Positions 56,892 to 64,000 are shown, counted from the first letter of the stretch. The stretch: 64,000 nucleotides of DNA from Kitasatospora fiedleri (GCF_948472415.1 NZ_OX419519.1:7097001-7161000); one strand, 5' to 3'. Notes: a model not told the origin generated them from the sequence alone. Made by a program: numbers and translations.

Positions 56892-57134
56892 ATGGGAATG
56901 TTCAAGGACGCACCACCCAGCGCACATCCGGACTTCACCCACCTGCGGTTCATGGCCGCCGGCACGCCCTCGTGGTGGAAGCGCAACCGCCACAAGACGC
57001 TCGGCGTGGCGGGCCTGCTGGCCGGCTTCTGGCTGGCCAGCCACTACAACACCGCAGCCCCCGCCGCTTCCTGCACCCCGACCGCCACCACCGCCACGTC
57101 CAGCCCCCAGGGCGCGGCCGTCGCCGAACGCTGA
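56892..57134 (+). CDS. Small membrane protein (80 aa)
   Basis: No family recognised. GAGGAGG lies about 10 bases before ATG 56892. MGMFKDAPPSAHPDFTHLRF is a soluble start, KRNRHKTLGVAGLLAGFWLA gives a basic stop and a single membrane segment, and the tail is Thr/Ala-rich and contains one Cys. The topology suggests the tail is outside. A local upstream context (GCGTATGGT) could be its promoter. Confidence 0.6.
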   Translation: MGMFKDAPPSAHPDFTHLRFMAAGTPSWWKRNRHKTLGVAGLLAGFWLASHYNTAAPAASCTPTATTATSSPQGAAVAER

Positions 57135-57201
57135 ACGGCCGTTCGACGGCGGCCGCGCCGACAGGTGGGGCGGGGCCCGGCGGACCGTCGGTCCGGACGC
57201 G

Positions 57202-57777
57202 TCACCTGCCGCCGTCGCGCAGCGCGGTGAGCGTCGCGTCCAGCTCGGCACCGGAGTCGCGCGGGCGGTTGTAGGGGAGCCTGCCCAGCAGCGAGCCCAT
57301 CGCGCAGGTGTTGCTGACGGCCGAGAACAGCAGGCCGCCGCCGACCGCGGCCGACACCCAGCGCACCCCCGGGGCGGCGACGTCGACGACGAGGCCCGCC
57401 AGCACCAGCGAACCGGCCACCAGCCGGACCTGCCGGTCCATCGCCCAGCGGCCCGGCCGGCCCGGCACCCGGTCCAGCGCCCCGCCGTTGGCCGCCCAGG
57501 CGGCCGTGCCGCCGCCGACGAGCAGTGCCGGCACGCCGGCCGCCGCCAACTGCTCACAGGCGTGCAGCGCGCGGGCGCCGGACGCACAGGTGACGGCCAG
57601 CTCACCGCGTCCGGCGGCGGCCCGCAGCGCGGGCACGGCCTCCGCCAGCCGGTCGAGCGGCACGTTGTGGGCACCGGGGATGTGGCCGCCGGCGAACTCG
57701 CCGGGCGAACGGACGTCGATCACGGTCAACCGGTGCAGGCGGGGCTGGAGCTGGTCGACGGTCAGGGGCGTGGTCAT
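57202..57777 (-). CDS. Rhodanese with DUF2892 membrane domain (YgaP-like)
   Basis: A 191-residue protein. The rhodanese domain (about 5-105) has VIDVRSPGEFAGGHIPGAHNVPL and the active loop VTCASGARALHACEQL, with Cys as the persulfide carrier. The C-terminal part (WAMDRQVRLVAGSLVLAGLVVDV, WVSAAVGGGLLFSAVSNTCAMG) is DUF2892 with two membrane helices. YgaP of E. coli has the same layout and handles sulfane sulfur at the membrane. It is the first member, in map order, of the sulfur module. Confidence 0.93.
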   Translation of the reverse strand: MTTPLTVDQLQPRLHRLTVIDVRSPGEFAGGHIPGAHNVPLDRLAEAVPALRAAAGRGELAVTCASGARALHACEQLAAAGVPALLVGGGTAAWAANGGALDRVPGRPGRWAMDRQVRLVAGSLVLAGLVVDVAAPGVRWVSAAVGGGLLFSAVSNTCAMGSLLGRLPYNRPRDSGAELDATLTALRDGGR

Positions 57778-57914
57778 CGGAACGGGTGAACCCTTCGGGA
57801 GGAGACGGCCCGGCGCGTACGGACGGCCGGGAGACAAGGGGGAGGGGGAGGCGGGCGGGGCGGGAGACGCGTGGCCGTACGGGGACGGCGGGCGCGGGGT
57901 GCCGGAACGCGGCG

Positions 57915-59108
57915 TCAGAGCACGGCGTCCACCAGCATCAGGGCGGCGACGGCGAGCAGCGCACCGGCGAACAGCCGTTGCAGCGTGCGGCCGGACAGTT
58001 TCGCGGCGAGCCGCTTGCCGTCCCAGGCGCCGAGGACCGCCGCGGCGGCGAACGGCCCGACCGTCGACCACGGCACCTCGGCGGCCCCGCCGATCCGGGG
58101 CAGCAGCGCGGCCAGCGAGTTGAGGGTGATCACCAGCAGGCTGGTGCCGACCGCCTCGGCCATCGGGAAGCCCAGGAAGGACACCAGCGCGGGCACCGCC
58201 AGGAACCCGCCCCCGACCCCCAACAGTCCGGTCGTCGCCCCCAACCCGGCCCCCGCGCACGCGGCCCGCCGCGCCGGGCCCGCGACCCGCGCCGCCGGCC
58301 CGGAGCCCGCGACCCGCGCCGCCGGCCCGGAGCCCGCCGGACGCGGACACCGCGCGGGGCTGGTCCCGGTGGGGGCTGCCGCTGTTGTGGTGACGGTCCC
58401 TGCTCCGGCGCTGCCGGGCGCGCTCGTGGTGCCCGGGGTCCGAGCTGCCGGTTCGGAGACCAGCGGGAGCGGGAAGGGCCAGAGGTGCACTCCCGTGGGG
58501 GCTGCGGCCGTTGCGGTGGCAGTCCCTGCTCCCGTGCCGTCGGGTGCCTGAGTGGTGCCCGGGGCCCGGGCGGTCGGTTCGGAGAGCGTCGAGGACGGGA
58601 AGGGCTCGGGGCGCACTCCCGTGGGGGCTGCCGCCACTGCGGTGGCCGGCACGAGCTCCGCGACCGCCGCCGATCGGCGGGCTGTGGGCAGCGCCCGTGC
58701 AGGCTCCGGGAGGGTACCGTCGTCGGGGCTGTCGTCGTCGGATGCCCGTCGTCCGCCCGCCAGCATCCGCCAGGCGGCCAGGCCGGCCAGCAGGGCGAAC
58801 GCGGTGGTCAGGGCCGGGGCGGGCAGGTGGCGGGAGAGTGCGCCGCCGAGGGTGGCGAGCGGGAGGCCGGCCGCGCCGAACAGCAGCCCCTCGCGCCAGC
58901 GGACGCGTCCGGCCCGGGCGTGGGCGACCAGGGCGGTGAGCGAGGTCGTGGCGACGATCAGCAGGCTGGCGGTGGTCGCGGTGCCGGGGGTCAGCCCGAT
59001 CAGGTAGATCAGCGCGGGGACGGCCAGCATGCTGCCGCCGCCGCCGAGGCCGCCGAGCGCCAGGCCGACCACCGCTCCGGCGGCCAGCGCCAGCAGGACG
59101 GTGCTCAT
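57915..59108 (-). CDS. TauE/SafE sulfur-compound exporter with expanded loop
   Basis: A 397-residue membrane protein. The N-terminal TauE repeat (ALGGLGGGGSMLAVPALIYLIGLTPGTATTASLLIV) and the C-terminal one (GLLGVGGGFLAVPALVSFLGFPMAEAVGTSLLVI) each give about four membrane helices. Between them (about 125-270) is a Pro/Thr/Ala-rich loop built from 42-residue repeats, much longer than normal. ATG 59108 overlaps the rhodanese stop (ATGA). It probably exports sulfite or thiosulfate. Confidence 0.92.
   Translation of the reverse strand: MSTVLLALAAGAVVGLALGGLGGGGSMLAVPALIYLIGLTPGTATTASLLIVATTSLTALVAHARAGRVRWREGLLFGAAGLPLATLGGALSRHLPAPALTTAFALLAGLAAWRMLAGGRRASDDDSPDDGTLPEPARALPTARRSAAVAELVPATAVAAAPTGVRPEPFPSSTLSEPTARAPGTTQAPDGTGAGTATATAAAPTGVHLWPFPLPLVSEPAARTPGTTSAPGSAGAGTVTTTAAAPTGTSPARCPRPAGSGPAARVAGSGPAARVAGPARRAACAGAGLGATTGLLGVGGGFLAVPALVSFLGFPMAEAVGTSLLVITLNSLAALLPRIGGAAEVPWSTVGPFAAAAVLGAWDGKRLAAKLSGRTLQRLFAGALLAVAALMLVDAVL
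58270..58640 (-). repeat. Intragenic 126-bp and 27-bp repeats in the TauE loop
   Basis: TCCCGTGGGGGCTGC begins units at 58491 and 58617 (126 bp apart), with a third, less exact unit near 58364. Each codes 42 residues of the type AAAPTG...SEPxARxPGTT. A shorter 27-bp unit with CGCGCCGCCGGCCCGGAGCC is repeated between about 58280 and 58340. All keep the reading frame. Confidence 0.75.
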
Positions 59109-59497
59109 GCCACGCCGTCGCAGCGACATCCGTCCTGGTGCGTGGGCAGTCCGGCCTCCCACCAGGCGCGCATCCCGCCGACCACGTTCACCGTCGGCAC
59201 CCCGCACGCGTTCAGCAGTTCGGCGGCCCGCTGCGAACGGTTGCCGGACCGACACACCGCCAGCACCAGCCGCCCACCACCCGCGGCCCGGACCGCCTCG
59301 ACGCCACTGTCATCGCCATCGCCGAAATCGCCGCCAAAGTCGCCGAGCGGGACGAGGAGCGCGCCGGGCGCGTGCACCTCGGCGTGCTCCACGGGCTCGC
59401 GGACGTCGAGCAGCAGCGCCTCGCCCGCGGCGACCAGGCGGTGCGCCTCGGCGGGGTCGATCTGCTCGGGCGCGGGCGGCTGGGGGGACCGGGCCAC
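59105..59497 (-). CDS. Rhodanese-like sulfurtransferase
   Basis: A 130-residue single-domain rhodanese: EALLLDVREPVEHAEVHAPGALLVPLGDF and the active loop LVLAVCRSGNRSQRAAELLNACGV with Cys nucleophile, then VVGGMRAWWEAGLPT. It has extra cysteines at the end (DGCRCDG). GTG 59497 follows AGGAGG. It forms a coupled operon with TauE/SafE and faces the persulfide-dioxygenase gene across three CstR-type operators, so its role in sulfane-sulfur handling is well supported. Confidence 0.93.
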   Translation of the reverse strand: MARSPQPPAPEQIDPAEAHRLVAAGEALLLDVREPVEHAEVHAPGALLVPLGDFGGDFGDGDDSGVEAVRAAGGGRLVLAVCRSGNRSQRAAELLNACGVPTVNVVGGMRAWWEAGLPTHQDGCRCDGVA

Positions 59498-59574
59498 GTT
59501 GTCCTCCTGGGGTGGCGAGGCGGTGCGCGAGGGTGTTCCGACGGGTTCCCGGACGGCGGGCCATCCTCGGGAAG

Positions 59575-59589
59575 ATACCGGCGGGGTAT
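59575..59589. promoter_or_regulatory. CstR/CsoR-type operator 1
   Basis: ATACC-GGCGG-GGTAT, perfect 5-bp arms with a G/C-rich centre, typical of CsoR/CstR-family sites. It is 78 bases upstream of the rhodanese start. Confidence 0.7.
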
Positions 59590-59607
59590 ACCGTTGGACC
59601 CGAGCAT

Positions 59608-59623
59608 ATACCCCCGCCCGTAT
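59608..59623. promoter_or_regulatory. CstR/CsoR-type operator 2
   Basis: ATACCCCCGCCCGTAT. The identical 16-mer occurs on the minus strand upstream of the cstR-like gene at 61221-61236, which is strong evidence for a shared regulator. Confidence 0.8.
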
Positions 59624-59661
59624 CAACCGGTCAGGCCATCGGCGGGAAACCGCCTGCAAGG

Positions 59662-59677
59662 ATACCCCCATGGGTAT
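59662..59677. promoter_or_regulatory. CstR/CsoR-type operator 3
   Basis: ATACCC-CCAT-GGGTAT, flanked by G and C to make an 18-bp palindrome, 72 bases before the persulfide-dioxygenase start. Confidence 0.8.
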
Positions 59678-59748
59678 CTAAACCCGTAGACCCGGACGCG
59701 GTATCCGCCCGGCGCAGGAGACCCACCCCACGCAGAGAAGAGGACTCC

Positions 59749-61131
59749 GTGTTCTTCGCCCAGTACTACCTCGACTGCCTCTCCCAGGCTTCCTACCTGA
59801 TCGCGGACGAGACCACCGGCCGCGCCGTGGTGGTCGACCCGCGCCGGGACGTGGACGAGTACCTCGCGGAGGCCGAGGCCCGCGGCTTCACCGTCGAGGG
59901 CGTCATCAACACCCACTTCCACGCCGACTTCCTCTCCGGCCACCTCGAACTCGCCCACCGCACCGGCGCCTGGATCGGCTACGGGCGGCGCGCCGAGACC
60001 GAGTACCCGATCCGCGGGCTCGCCGACGGCGAACGGATCGGCCTCGGCGAGGTCGTCCTGGAGATCCTCGAAACGCCAGGCCACACCCCCGAGTCGATCA
60101 GCGTCCTGGTCCGCGAGCGCGCCGCCGACGCCGTCCCGTACGGGGTGCTCACCGGCGACGCGCTGTTCGTCGGCGACGTCGGCCGCCCCGACCTGTTGGC
60201 CTCCGCCGGTGTCACCGCCGACCGGCTCGGCCGGATGCTGTACGACAGCGTCCAGCGCAAGCTGATGTCCCTGCCGGACGAGGTCCGGGTCTTCCCCGCG
60301 CACGGCGCGGGTTCGGCCTGCGGCAAGAACCTGTCCACCGAGCGGCAGTCCACCATCGGGCAGCAGCGCGCCACCAACTACGCCTGCGCGCCGATGACCG
60401 AGGACGCGTTCGTGGCCATCGTCACCGCCGGACAGCCCACCGCCCCCGGCTACTTCGGCTACGACGCCGACCTCAACCGCCGCGACCGCGAGCTGTTCGA
60501 CGCCGCCGCGCTCGCCGGCCCGCTGGACGCCGGGGAGTTCCTCGGCCGCCGGGCCGACGGCGCCGTCGTGGTCGACGCCCGCGACCCGCAGGCGTTCGCC
60601 GCCGGACACCTCGCCGGGGCCGTCAACGTCCCCGCCGCCGGGCGCTTCGCCGAGCAGTCCGGCACCGTCCTCGACCCGGCCTGGCCGCTGCTGGTGATCG
60701 CCCCCGAGGGCCGCGAGCGGGAGACCGTCACTCGGCTCGCCCGGATCGGCTTCGACCGGGTCGCCGGCTACCTCGCCGACCCCGAACGGGCCTTCCGCGC
60801 CGCGCCCGACCTGACCCGCCGGGCCCCGCGCCGCACCGTCGCCGACTTGCGCGCCGAACTCGCCGGTGCCGAAACGCCGTTGGTCGTCGACGTCCGCGAC
60901 GAGGGCGAGCGCGCGCAGGGGCACGTCCCCGGCTCCGTCCACCTCCCGCTCGCCGAACTCCCGCACCGCCTGGCCGAGATACCGCAGGACCGCGCCGTCG
61001 TCGTGCACTGCGCCGGCGGCCACCGCTCCTCGATCGCGGCCAGCCTGCTGCGCCACCACGGCCACCCGCGGACCTCCGACCTGCTCGGCGGCTACGCGGC
61101 CTGGGCCGCCGCCCGGCACGACGCGGGCTGA
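59749..61131 (+). CDS. Persulfide-dioxygenase-like metallohydrolase fused to two rhodaneses
   Basis: A 460-residue fusion. The beta-lactamase-fold part (about 1-250) has INTHFHADFLSGH (metal site at 55-65), TPGHTPESISV, TGDALFVGDVGRPDL and FPAHGAGSACGKNLS, like ETHE1/CstB enzymes that oxidise persulfide to sulfite. Rhodanese 1 (about 260-360) has LLVIAPEGRERE with no Cys, so it is inactive. Rhodanese 2 has VVVHCAGGHRSSIAA with the active Cys. GTG 59749 has AGAGAAGAGGA upstream. Together with TauE/SafE it should detoxify and remove sulfide. Confidence 0.93.
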   Translation: MFFAQYYLDCLSQASYLIADETTGRAVVVDPRRDVDEYLAEAEARGFTVEGVINTHFHADFLSGHLELAHRTGAWIGYGRRAETEYPIRGLADGERIGLGEVVLEILETPGHTPESISVLVRERAADAVPYGVLTGDALFVGDVGRPDLLASAGVTADRLGRMLYDSVQRKLMSLPDEVRVFPAHGAGSACGKNLSTERQSTIGQQRATNYACAPMTEDAFVAIVTAGQPTAPGYFGYDADLNRRDRELFDAAALAGPLDAGEFLGRRADGAVVVDARDPQAFAAGHLAGAVNVPAAGRFAEQSGTVLDPAWPLLVIAPEGRERETVTRLARIGFDRVAGYLADPERAFRAAPDLTRRAPRRTVADLRAELAGAETPLVVDVRDEGERAQGHVPGSVHLPLAELPHRLAEIPQDRAVVVHCAGGHRSSIAASLLRHHGHPRTSDLLGGYAAWAAARHDAG

Positions 61132-61220
61132 CGTTCCCCGGGCGCGGCCGGGCGGGGTCCGTTCACCGGCGGGCCGGAGGAGGAACCGGAAGAGGAATGC
61201 GCCGTCCACCGGTGAGGTTG

Positions 61221-61236
61221 ATACGGGCGGGGGTAT
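61221..61236. promoter_or_regulatory. CstR/CsoR-type operator 4
   Basis: ATACGGGCGGGGGTAT, the exact reverse complement of operator 2, 111 bases before the cstR-like start. It implies autoregulation. Confidence 0.8.
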
Positions 61237-61346
61237 GAGCAGGGCGTCACGGCGCGGGTCACGGTGCACCGGCACCGCCCGATCCGCGCCACGGAACCCG
61301 GGGTGGGCGGCGGACGGCCGCCCGCCGAGGACGAGGAGGAGTCCCG

Positions 61347-61613
61347 ATGCAGGTGGACGACGAGGCCGTCGGCGCGGTGCTGAACCGGCTGCGCCGGGCC
61401 CAGGGTCAACTGGCAGGCGTGATCGCGATGATCGAGGCCGGACGCGACTGCAAGGACGTCGTGACCCAACTCGCCGCCGTGTCCAGGGCCCTGGACCGCG
61501 CCGGGTTCAAGATCGTGGCCAGCGGCATGCGCCAGTGCCTGGCCGAGGCAGAGGAGGGCACCGCCCCGATGACCGAGGCCGAGTTGGAGAAGCTCTTCCT
61601 GGCCCTCGCCTGA
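61347..61613 (+). CDS. cstR: CstR-like persulfide-sensing repressor (copy 1)
   Basis: An 88-residue all-helical CsoR/RcnR-family protein: MQVDDEAVGAVLNRLRRAQG, IEAGRDCKDVVTQLAAVSRA and GFKIVASGMRQCLAEAEEG. Two Cys are present, but the His between them that copper-sensing CsoR uses is replaced (GMRQC), as in CstR, which forms di- or trisulfide links with sulfane sulfur. GAGGAGG precedes ATG 61347. It is flanked by persulfide genes and ATAC...GTAT operators. Confidence 0.9.
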   Translation: MQVDDEAVGAVLNRLRRAQGQLAGVIAMIEAGRDCKDVVTQLAAVSRALDRAGFKIVASGMRQCLAEAEEGTAPMTEAELEKLFLALA

Positions 61614-61650
61614 GCCCGGGCGGTCGAACGGACCGGCGGACGGGCGGGGT

Positions 61651-61693
61651 GCGGGGTGCCGGGTGCGGTGCGGGGTGCCGGGTGCGGTGCGGG
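61651..61693. repeat. 19-bp tandem repeat between the two cstR copies
   Basis: GCGGGGTGCCGGGTGCGGT is repeated twice with a further partial unit (61651-61669, 61670-61688, 61689-61693) in the spacer between the inverted cstR genes. Confidence 0.8.
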
Positions 61694-61790
61694 TACGGAG
61701 GCCGGCCGACGGGTGTACGACAGGCGTACGACGACGCACCGCGCTCCGGCGCGGTGCGTGGCGGTCGGTGCCCGGCCGGTCAGGCCGGGG

Positions 61791-62057
61791 TCAGGCCAAC
61801 GTCAGGAACATCTTCTCGAGTTCCGCCTCGCTCATCGGCGCGGCGCCCTCCTCGGCCTCGGCCAGGCACTGCCGCATGCCGCTGGCCAGGATCTTGAACC
61901 CGGCCCGGTCCAATGCGCGCGAGACGGCGGCGAGTTGAGTGACCACGTCCTTGCAGTCGCGTCCGGCCTCGATCATCGCGATCACACCGGTCAACTGGCC
62001 CTGGGCCCGGCGCAGCCGGTTCAGCACCGCGCCGACGGCCTCGTCGTCCACCTGCAT
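61791..62057 (-). CDS. CstR-like persulfide-sensing repressor (copy 2, inverted)
   Basis: An 88-residue protein differing from copy 1 at only about six positions (e.g. ILASGMRQC instead of IVASGMRQC; ending KMFLTLA), with the same two Cys and no CsoR-type His. The DNA is roughly 90% identical over the full 267 bp and lies in opposite orientation, 178 bp from copy 1, so the two form a large inverted repeat. GAGGAGG precedes the start. No full ATAC...GTAT palindrome is upstream, only CATACGGGAG, so its control may have diverged. Confidence 0.88.
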   Translation of the reverse strand: MQVDDEAVGAVLNRLRRAQGQLTGVIAMIEAGRDCKDVVTQLAAVSRALDRAGFKILASGMRQCLAEAEEGAAPMSEAELEKMFLTLA

Positions 62058-62180
62058 CGAGCACCTCCTCGCCTTCTCTGAACTCGCCCGATCATACGGG
62101 AGACACCCCGCCGCCCCGTCCCGGCCGCCGCCCGGGCGCCGCGGGTGCACGAACCGCCGGACCGGCCCCGACCTGCCCGG

Positions 62181-63224
62181 TTACCGCCCGGCCGCCACCG
62201 CGACCCCCGCCTCCGCCTCGACGGCGACCGCCCCCGCCTCGACGGCGACCGCCCCCGCCTCGACGGCGACCGCCCCCGCCTCGACGGCGACCGCCCCCGC
62301 AGCCCCCGCCCCGGTGGTGCCCGGAACGCCGGTCGGCCGCTCGACGGAGAGGGAGACGGCGGCGGAGACGGAGACGGAGCGAACGCAGGCCGCGCAGCCG
62401 GTGGCGTCGGCCGGTGCCCCGTCCGGGTGGCGGCGCCGGTCGACCACCCGCTGGGCCGCCGCCGCGAGCTGCCGACGGCCCGGGAACAGCGCGGGTGGCA
62501 GCAGCGGCAGGAACTCGACCTCCGCAGTCAGGCCCCGCACCGACACCACCCGCCACAGCGAGGCCAGCAGCCCGTCCTCGCCGACGAACGCCGGCACGGT
62601 GCTCGGCCGCCCGTCCGCGCCCCGGTAGCGCAGCGTCAGCGGCTGCACCGGCACGTCCGCCCGCACCGCCGCCTCGAACAGCGCCGGGCGGAACCGTCCG
62701 CCGCCGCGCCCGCACCAGGTGCTGCCCTCCGGGAAGACCACCACGCGCTCGCCGCGGCGCAGCGCCGCGGCGATCTCCTCGACGGTGCCGGGCAGGGCCC
62801 GCAGCCGGTCCCGGTCGATGAAGATGGTGCCGCCCCAGGAGGCCAGCGGGCCGAGCACCGGCCAGCGGCCGACCTCGGTCTTGGCCAGCATCCGGCCCGG
62901 CCGGACGGCCGCCACCAGTAGGACGTCCAGCCACGAGACGTGGTTGGAGACCAGCAACGAACCGCCGGCCGGCCGCCCCGGCGCGGCGATCGTCCGTACC
63001 CGCACGCCCAGCGCGGCCAGCAGCAGCCGCGACCACCAGCGCACCAGCCGTTCCGCCGGCAGCCAGGCCAGCGCGCGCACCGGCGCGGCCGCCAGTACCC
63101 CCGGGACCAGCACCGCCAGGCACCCGGCCAGCCGCAGCACCCGGCGCACCACCCCCGCCCGGGGCCCGGCGACCGTCACGCAGTCGCCGGGCGTGCACGG
63201 CGCGGTCGGCAGCCAGGCGCTCAC
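62181..63224 (-). CDS. 1-acyl-glycerol-3-phosphate-type acyltransferase (OlsA-like)
   Basis: A 347-residue PlsC-family protein. SLLVSNHVSWLDVLLVAAVRPG (HX4D) and ERVVVFPEGSTWCGRGGG (FPEG) form the active site; a membrane segment lies near residues 28-50. GTG 63224 overlaps the stop of the OlsB-like gene (GTGA). In ornithine-lipid synthesis OlsA adds the second acyl chain to lyso-ornithine lipid. The C-terminus is extended by VEAGAVA repeats, coded by 21-bp units. A lyso-phosphatidic acid acyltransferase role is the alternative. Confidence 0.85.
   Translation of the reverse strand: MSAWLPTAPCTPGDCVTVAGPRAGVVRRVLRLAGCLAVLVPGVLAAAPVRALAWLPAERLVRWWSRLLLAALGVRVRTIAAPGRPAGGSLLVSNHVSWLDVLLVAAVRPGRMLAKTEVGRWPVLGPLASWGGTIFIDRDRLRALPGTVEEIAAALRRGERVVVFPEGSTWCGRGGGRFRPALFEAAVRADVPVQPLTLRYRGADGRPSTVPAFVGEDGLLASLWRVVSVRGLTAEVEFLPLLPPALFPGRRQLAAAAQRVVDRRRHPDGAPADATGCAACVRSVSVSAAVSLSVERPTGVPGTTGAGAAGAVAVEAGAVAVEAGAVAVEAGAVAVEAEAGVAVAAGR
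62221..62300 (-). repeat. 21-bp tandem repeat in the acyltransferase 3' end
   Basis: Nearly four units (ACGGCGACCGCCCCCGCCTC plus one G) at 62221, 62242, 62263 and 62284 (partial), in frame, coding AVEAGAV steps. Confidence 0.85.
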
Positions 63225-64000
63225 GCCGCCGTCGCCGTTCCGCGCGCGACGCCGTTCCCCGTCTCCTTCCCCGCCCCGCGCCCGGTTCCATCGTCGACAG
63301 GGGAGTCGGCGGCGGGGGCGTCGGAGGCGACGGCCCCCGCCGGGCCGCCGGTGATCGCGGACAGCGGCAGGTCCGCCGCCGCGGCCAGGAAGTGCCGCAG
63401 GTAGCGCGGGTCGGTGCGCTCCAGCGACAGCAGCACGTACAGGTCCGCCACGTCGAAGTCCGGGTCGTACGCGGGCTCGCCGCACACCCAGGCCCCCAGC
63501 CGCAGGTAGCCGCGCAGCAGCGCCGGGACCGGGGTGCGGTCGGCCCGGGCCACGCCCTGCGCCGACCACGGGCGCAGCGGGGTGACCCGGTACTGCTGCG
63601 GGGCCAGGTACTTGGCCGAGACGGTGTCCCACACCGCGGCGGCGGTCGCGCCCCCGTCGGCCAGCGGGATCGAGCAGCAGCCGGCCAGCCAGGCGTTGCC
63701 GGTGGCGGTCATGTAGCGGGCGATGCCGCCCCACATCAGGTTGATCACCGCGCCGTTGCCGCGGTGCGCCGCGGCGATGCAGGACCGCCCGACCTCGACC
63801 ATGCCCTCGCGCAGCCCGCCGAGCCGGGCCAGGTCGAACTCGGTGTCGGAGTACAACCGGCCCGCCCGGCGGGCCTGTTCGGGCCGCAGCAGCCGGTACG
63901 TGCCGACCACCTCGCCGGTGGGCTGCTCGCGCACCAGCAGGTGGTCGCAGAACTCGTCGAACGGGTCGACGTCCAGGCCGGGCAGCGACGAGTCGAGCAC
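63221..64000 (-). CDS. Ornithine-acyl-ACP acyltransferase-like (OlsB-like), 5' end outside window
   Basis: The 259 visible residues form a GNAT-fold (hemolysin-like) acyltransferase: EFCDHLLVREQPTGEVVGTYRLLRPEQA, YSDTEFDLARLGGLREGMVEVGRSCIA, NLMWGGIARYMTATGNAWLAGCCSI. It would attach a 3-hydroxyacyl chain to ornithine, the first step of ornithine-lipid synthesis. It overlaps an OlsA-like gene (GTGA). The last ~35 residues are a low-complexity tail (GTGRGAGKETGNG). The visible start at 64000 is the window edge. Confidence 0.85.
   Translation of the reverse strand: MLDSSLPGLDVDPFDEFCDHLLVREQPTGEVVGTYRLLRPEQARRAGRLYSDTEFDLARLGGLREGMVEVGRSCIAAAHRGNGAVINLMWGGIARYMTATGNAWLAGCCSIPLADGGATAAAVWDTVSAKYLAPQQYRVTPLRPWSAQGVARADRTPVPALLRGYLRLGAWVCGEPAYDPDFDVADLYVLLSLERTDPRYLRHFLAAAADLPLSAITGGPAGAVASDAPAADSPVDDGTGRGAGKETGNGVARGTATAA

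Noticed and set aside
61791..62150. Longer start for cstR copy 2 at 62150
   Set aside because: The extra N-terminal residues have no counterpart in copy 1, whereas ATG 62057 gives an 88-residue protein that aligns end to end.
62221..62300. Regular repeats as a possible CRISPR array
   Set aside because: Units are contiguous with no spacers and keep the acyltransferase frame, so this is a coding VNTR. No cas genes are present anywhere in the window.

Overview
This 64 kb window is very GC-rich. It has the gene content of a Streptomycetaceae chromosome (Streptomyces or Kitasatospora): DUF5753/DUF397 regulator pairs, SCO5389-, DUF6126-, DUF6204- and DUF6296-type proteins, mycothiol-dependent DinB enzymes, GTG starts, many 4-nt overlapping genes and many apparently leaderless promoters. 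I saw no rRNA, tRNA, integrase, transposase or CRISPR array.

Layout. (1) About 1-4080 is an accessory island. It holds a run of small plus-strand genes of unknown function. Nearly every gene junction carries a copy of one GC-rich motif (core CAGGCCCCACCCC), and one copy is extended into a perfect 15-bp terminator hairpin. An AT-rich inverted-repeat island precedes the last and longest gene. (2) About 4093-6464 holds a DUF5753 helix-turn-helix regulator with a DUF397 partner, divergent from an RsbW-like ATP-binding protein and two small genes. (3) 6572-9894 is a compact lasso-peptide cluster: a 45-residue precursor, a lasso cyclase, one fused RRE/leader-peptidase protein and a GNAT acetyltransferase. 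The predicted core GGQADGGEGKRHVYSYTG has Gly1, Glu8 and Lys10, so it looks like an acetylated, albusnodin-type lasso peptide. This is the most interesting system in the window. A C-terminally broken HAD gene sits at its right edge.

(4) 10.3-31.4 kb is ordinary chromosome: MFS transporters, a dienelactone hydrolase, a GlcP-like sugar permease, two split-barrel flavin proteins opposite a MocR regulator, zinc-free ribosomal protein L36, type II NADH dehydrogenase, a HipA-like/DUF3037 pair, purB, an AurF-like diiron oxygenase, a PHP phosphoesterase and a tyrosine phosphatase. (5) 30.8-43.7 kb has a TetR/MFS pair with two operators, OhrR/Ohr, TerD, an aldo/keto reductase, an SPFH/NAD-kinase-like pair and an aminoglycoside 2'-acetyltransferase. 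(6) 43.8-57.1 kb has a secreted beta-propeller-like protein behind PhoD, an SGNH hydrolase, two coupled GT4 glycosyltransferases, a GH3 beta-glucosidase opposite a TetR, a PAS-GAF-PP2C phosphatase and a Cys-cluster/pentapeptide-repeat protein. (7) 57.2-62.1 kb is a sulfane-sulfur module: rhodaneses, a TauE/SafE exporter, a persulfide-dioxygenase/rhodanese fusion and two nearly identical inverted copies of a CstR-like sensor. Four ATAC...GTAT operators lie in its two divergent control regions. (8) The right edge carries ornithine-lipid-type acyltransferases (OlsB-like, partial, then OlsA-like).

Two themes recur. At least four genes are broken by single-base length changes in short G/C runs, so consensus errors are as likely as real decay. 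Several loci carry local tandem expansions: copies of gene 3' ends at 11.75 and 27.6 kb, and repeat-built tails or loops in four proteins.
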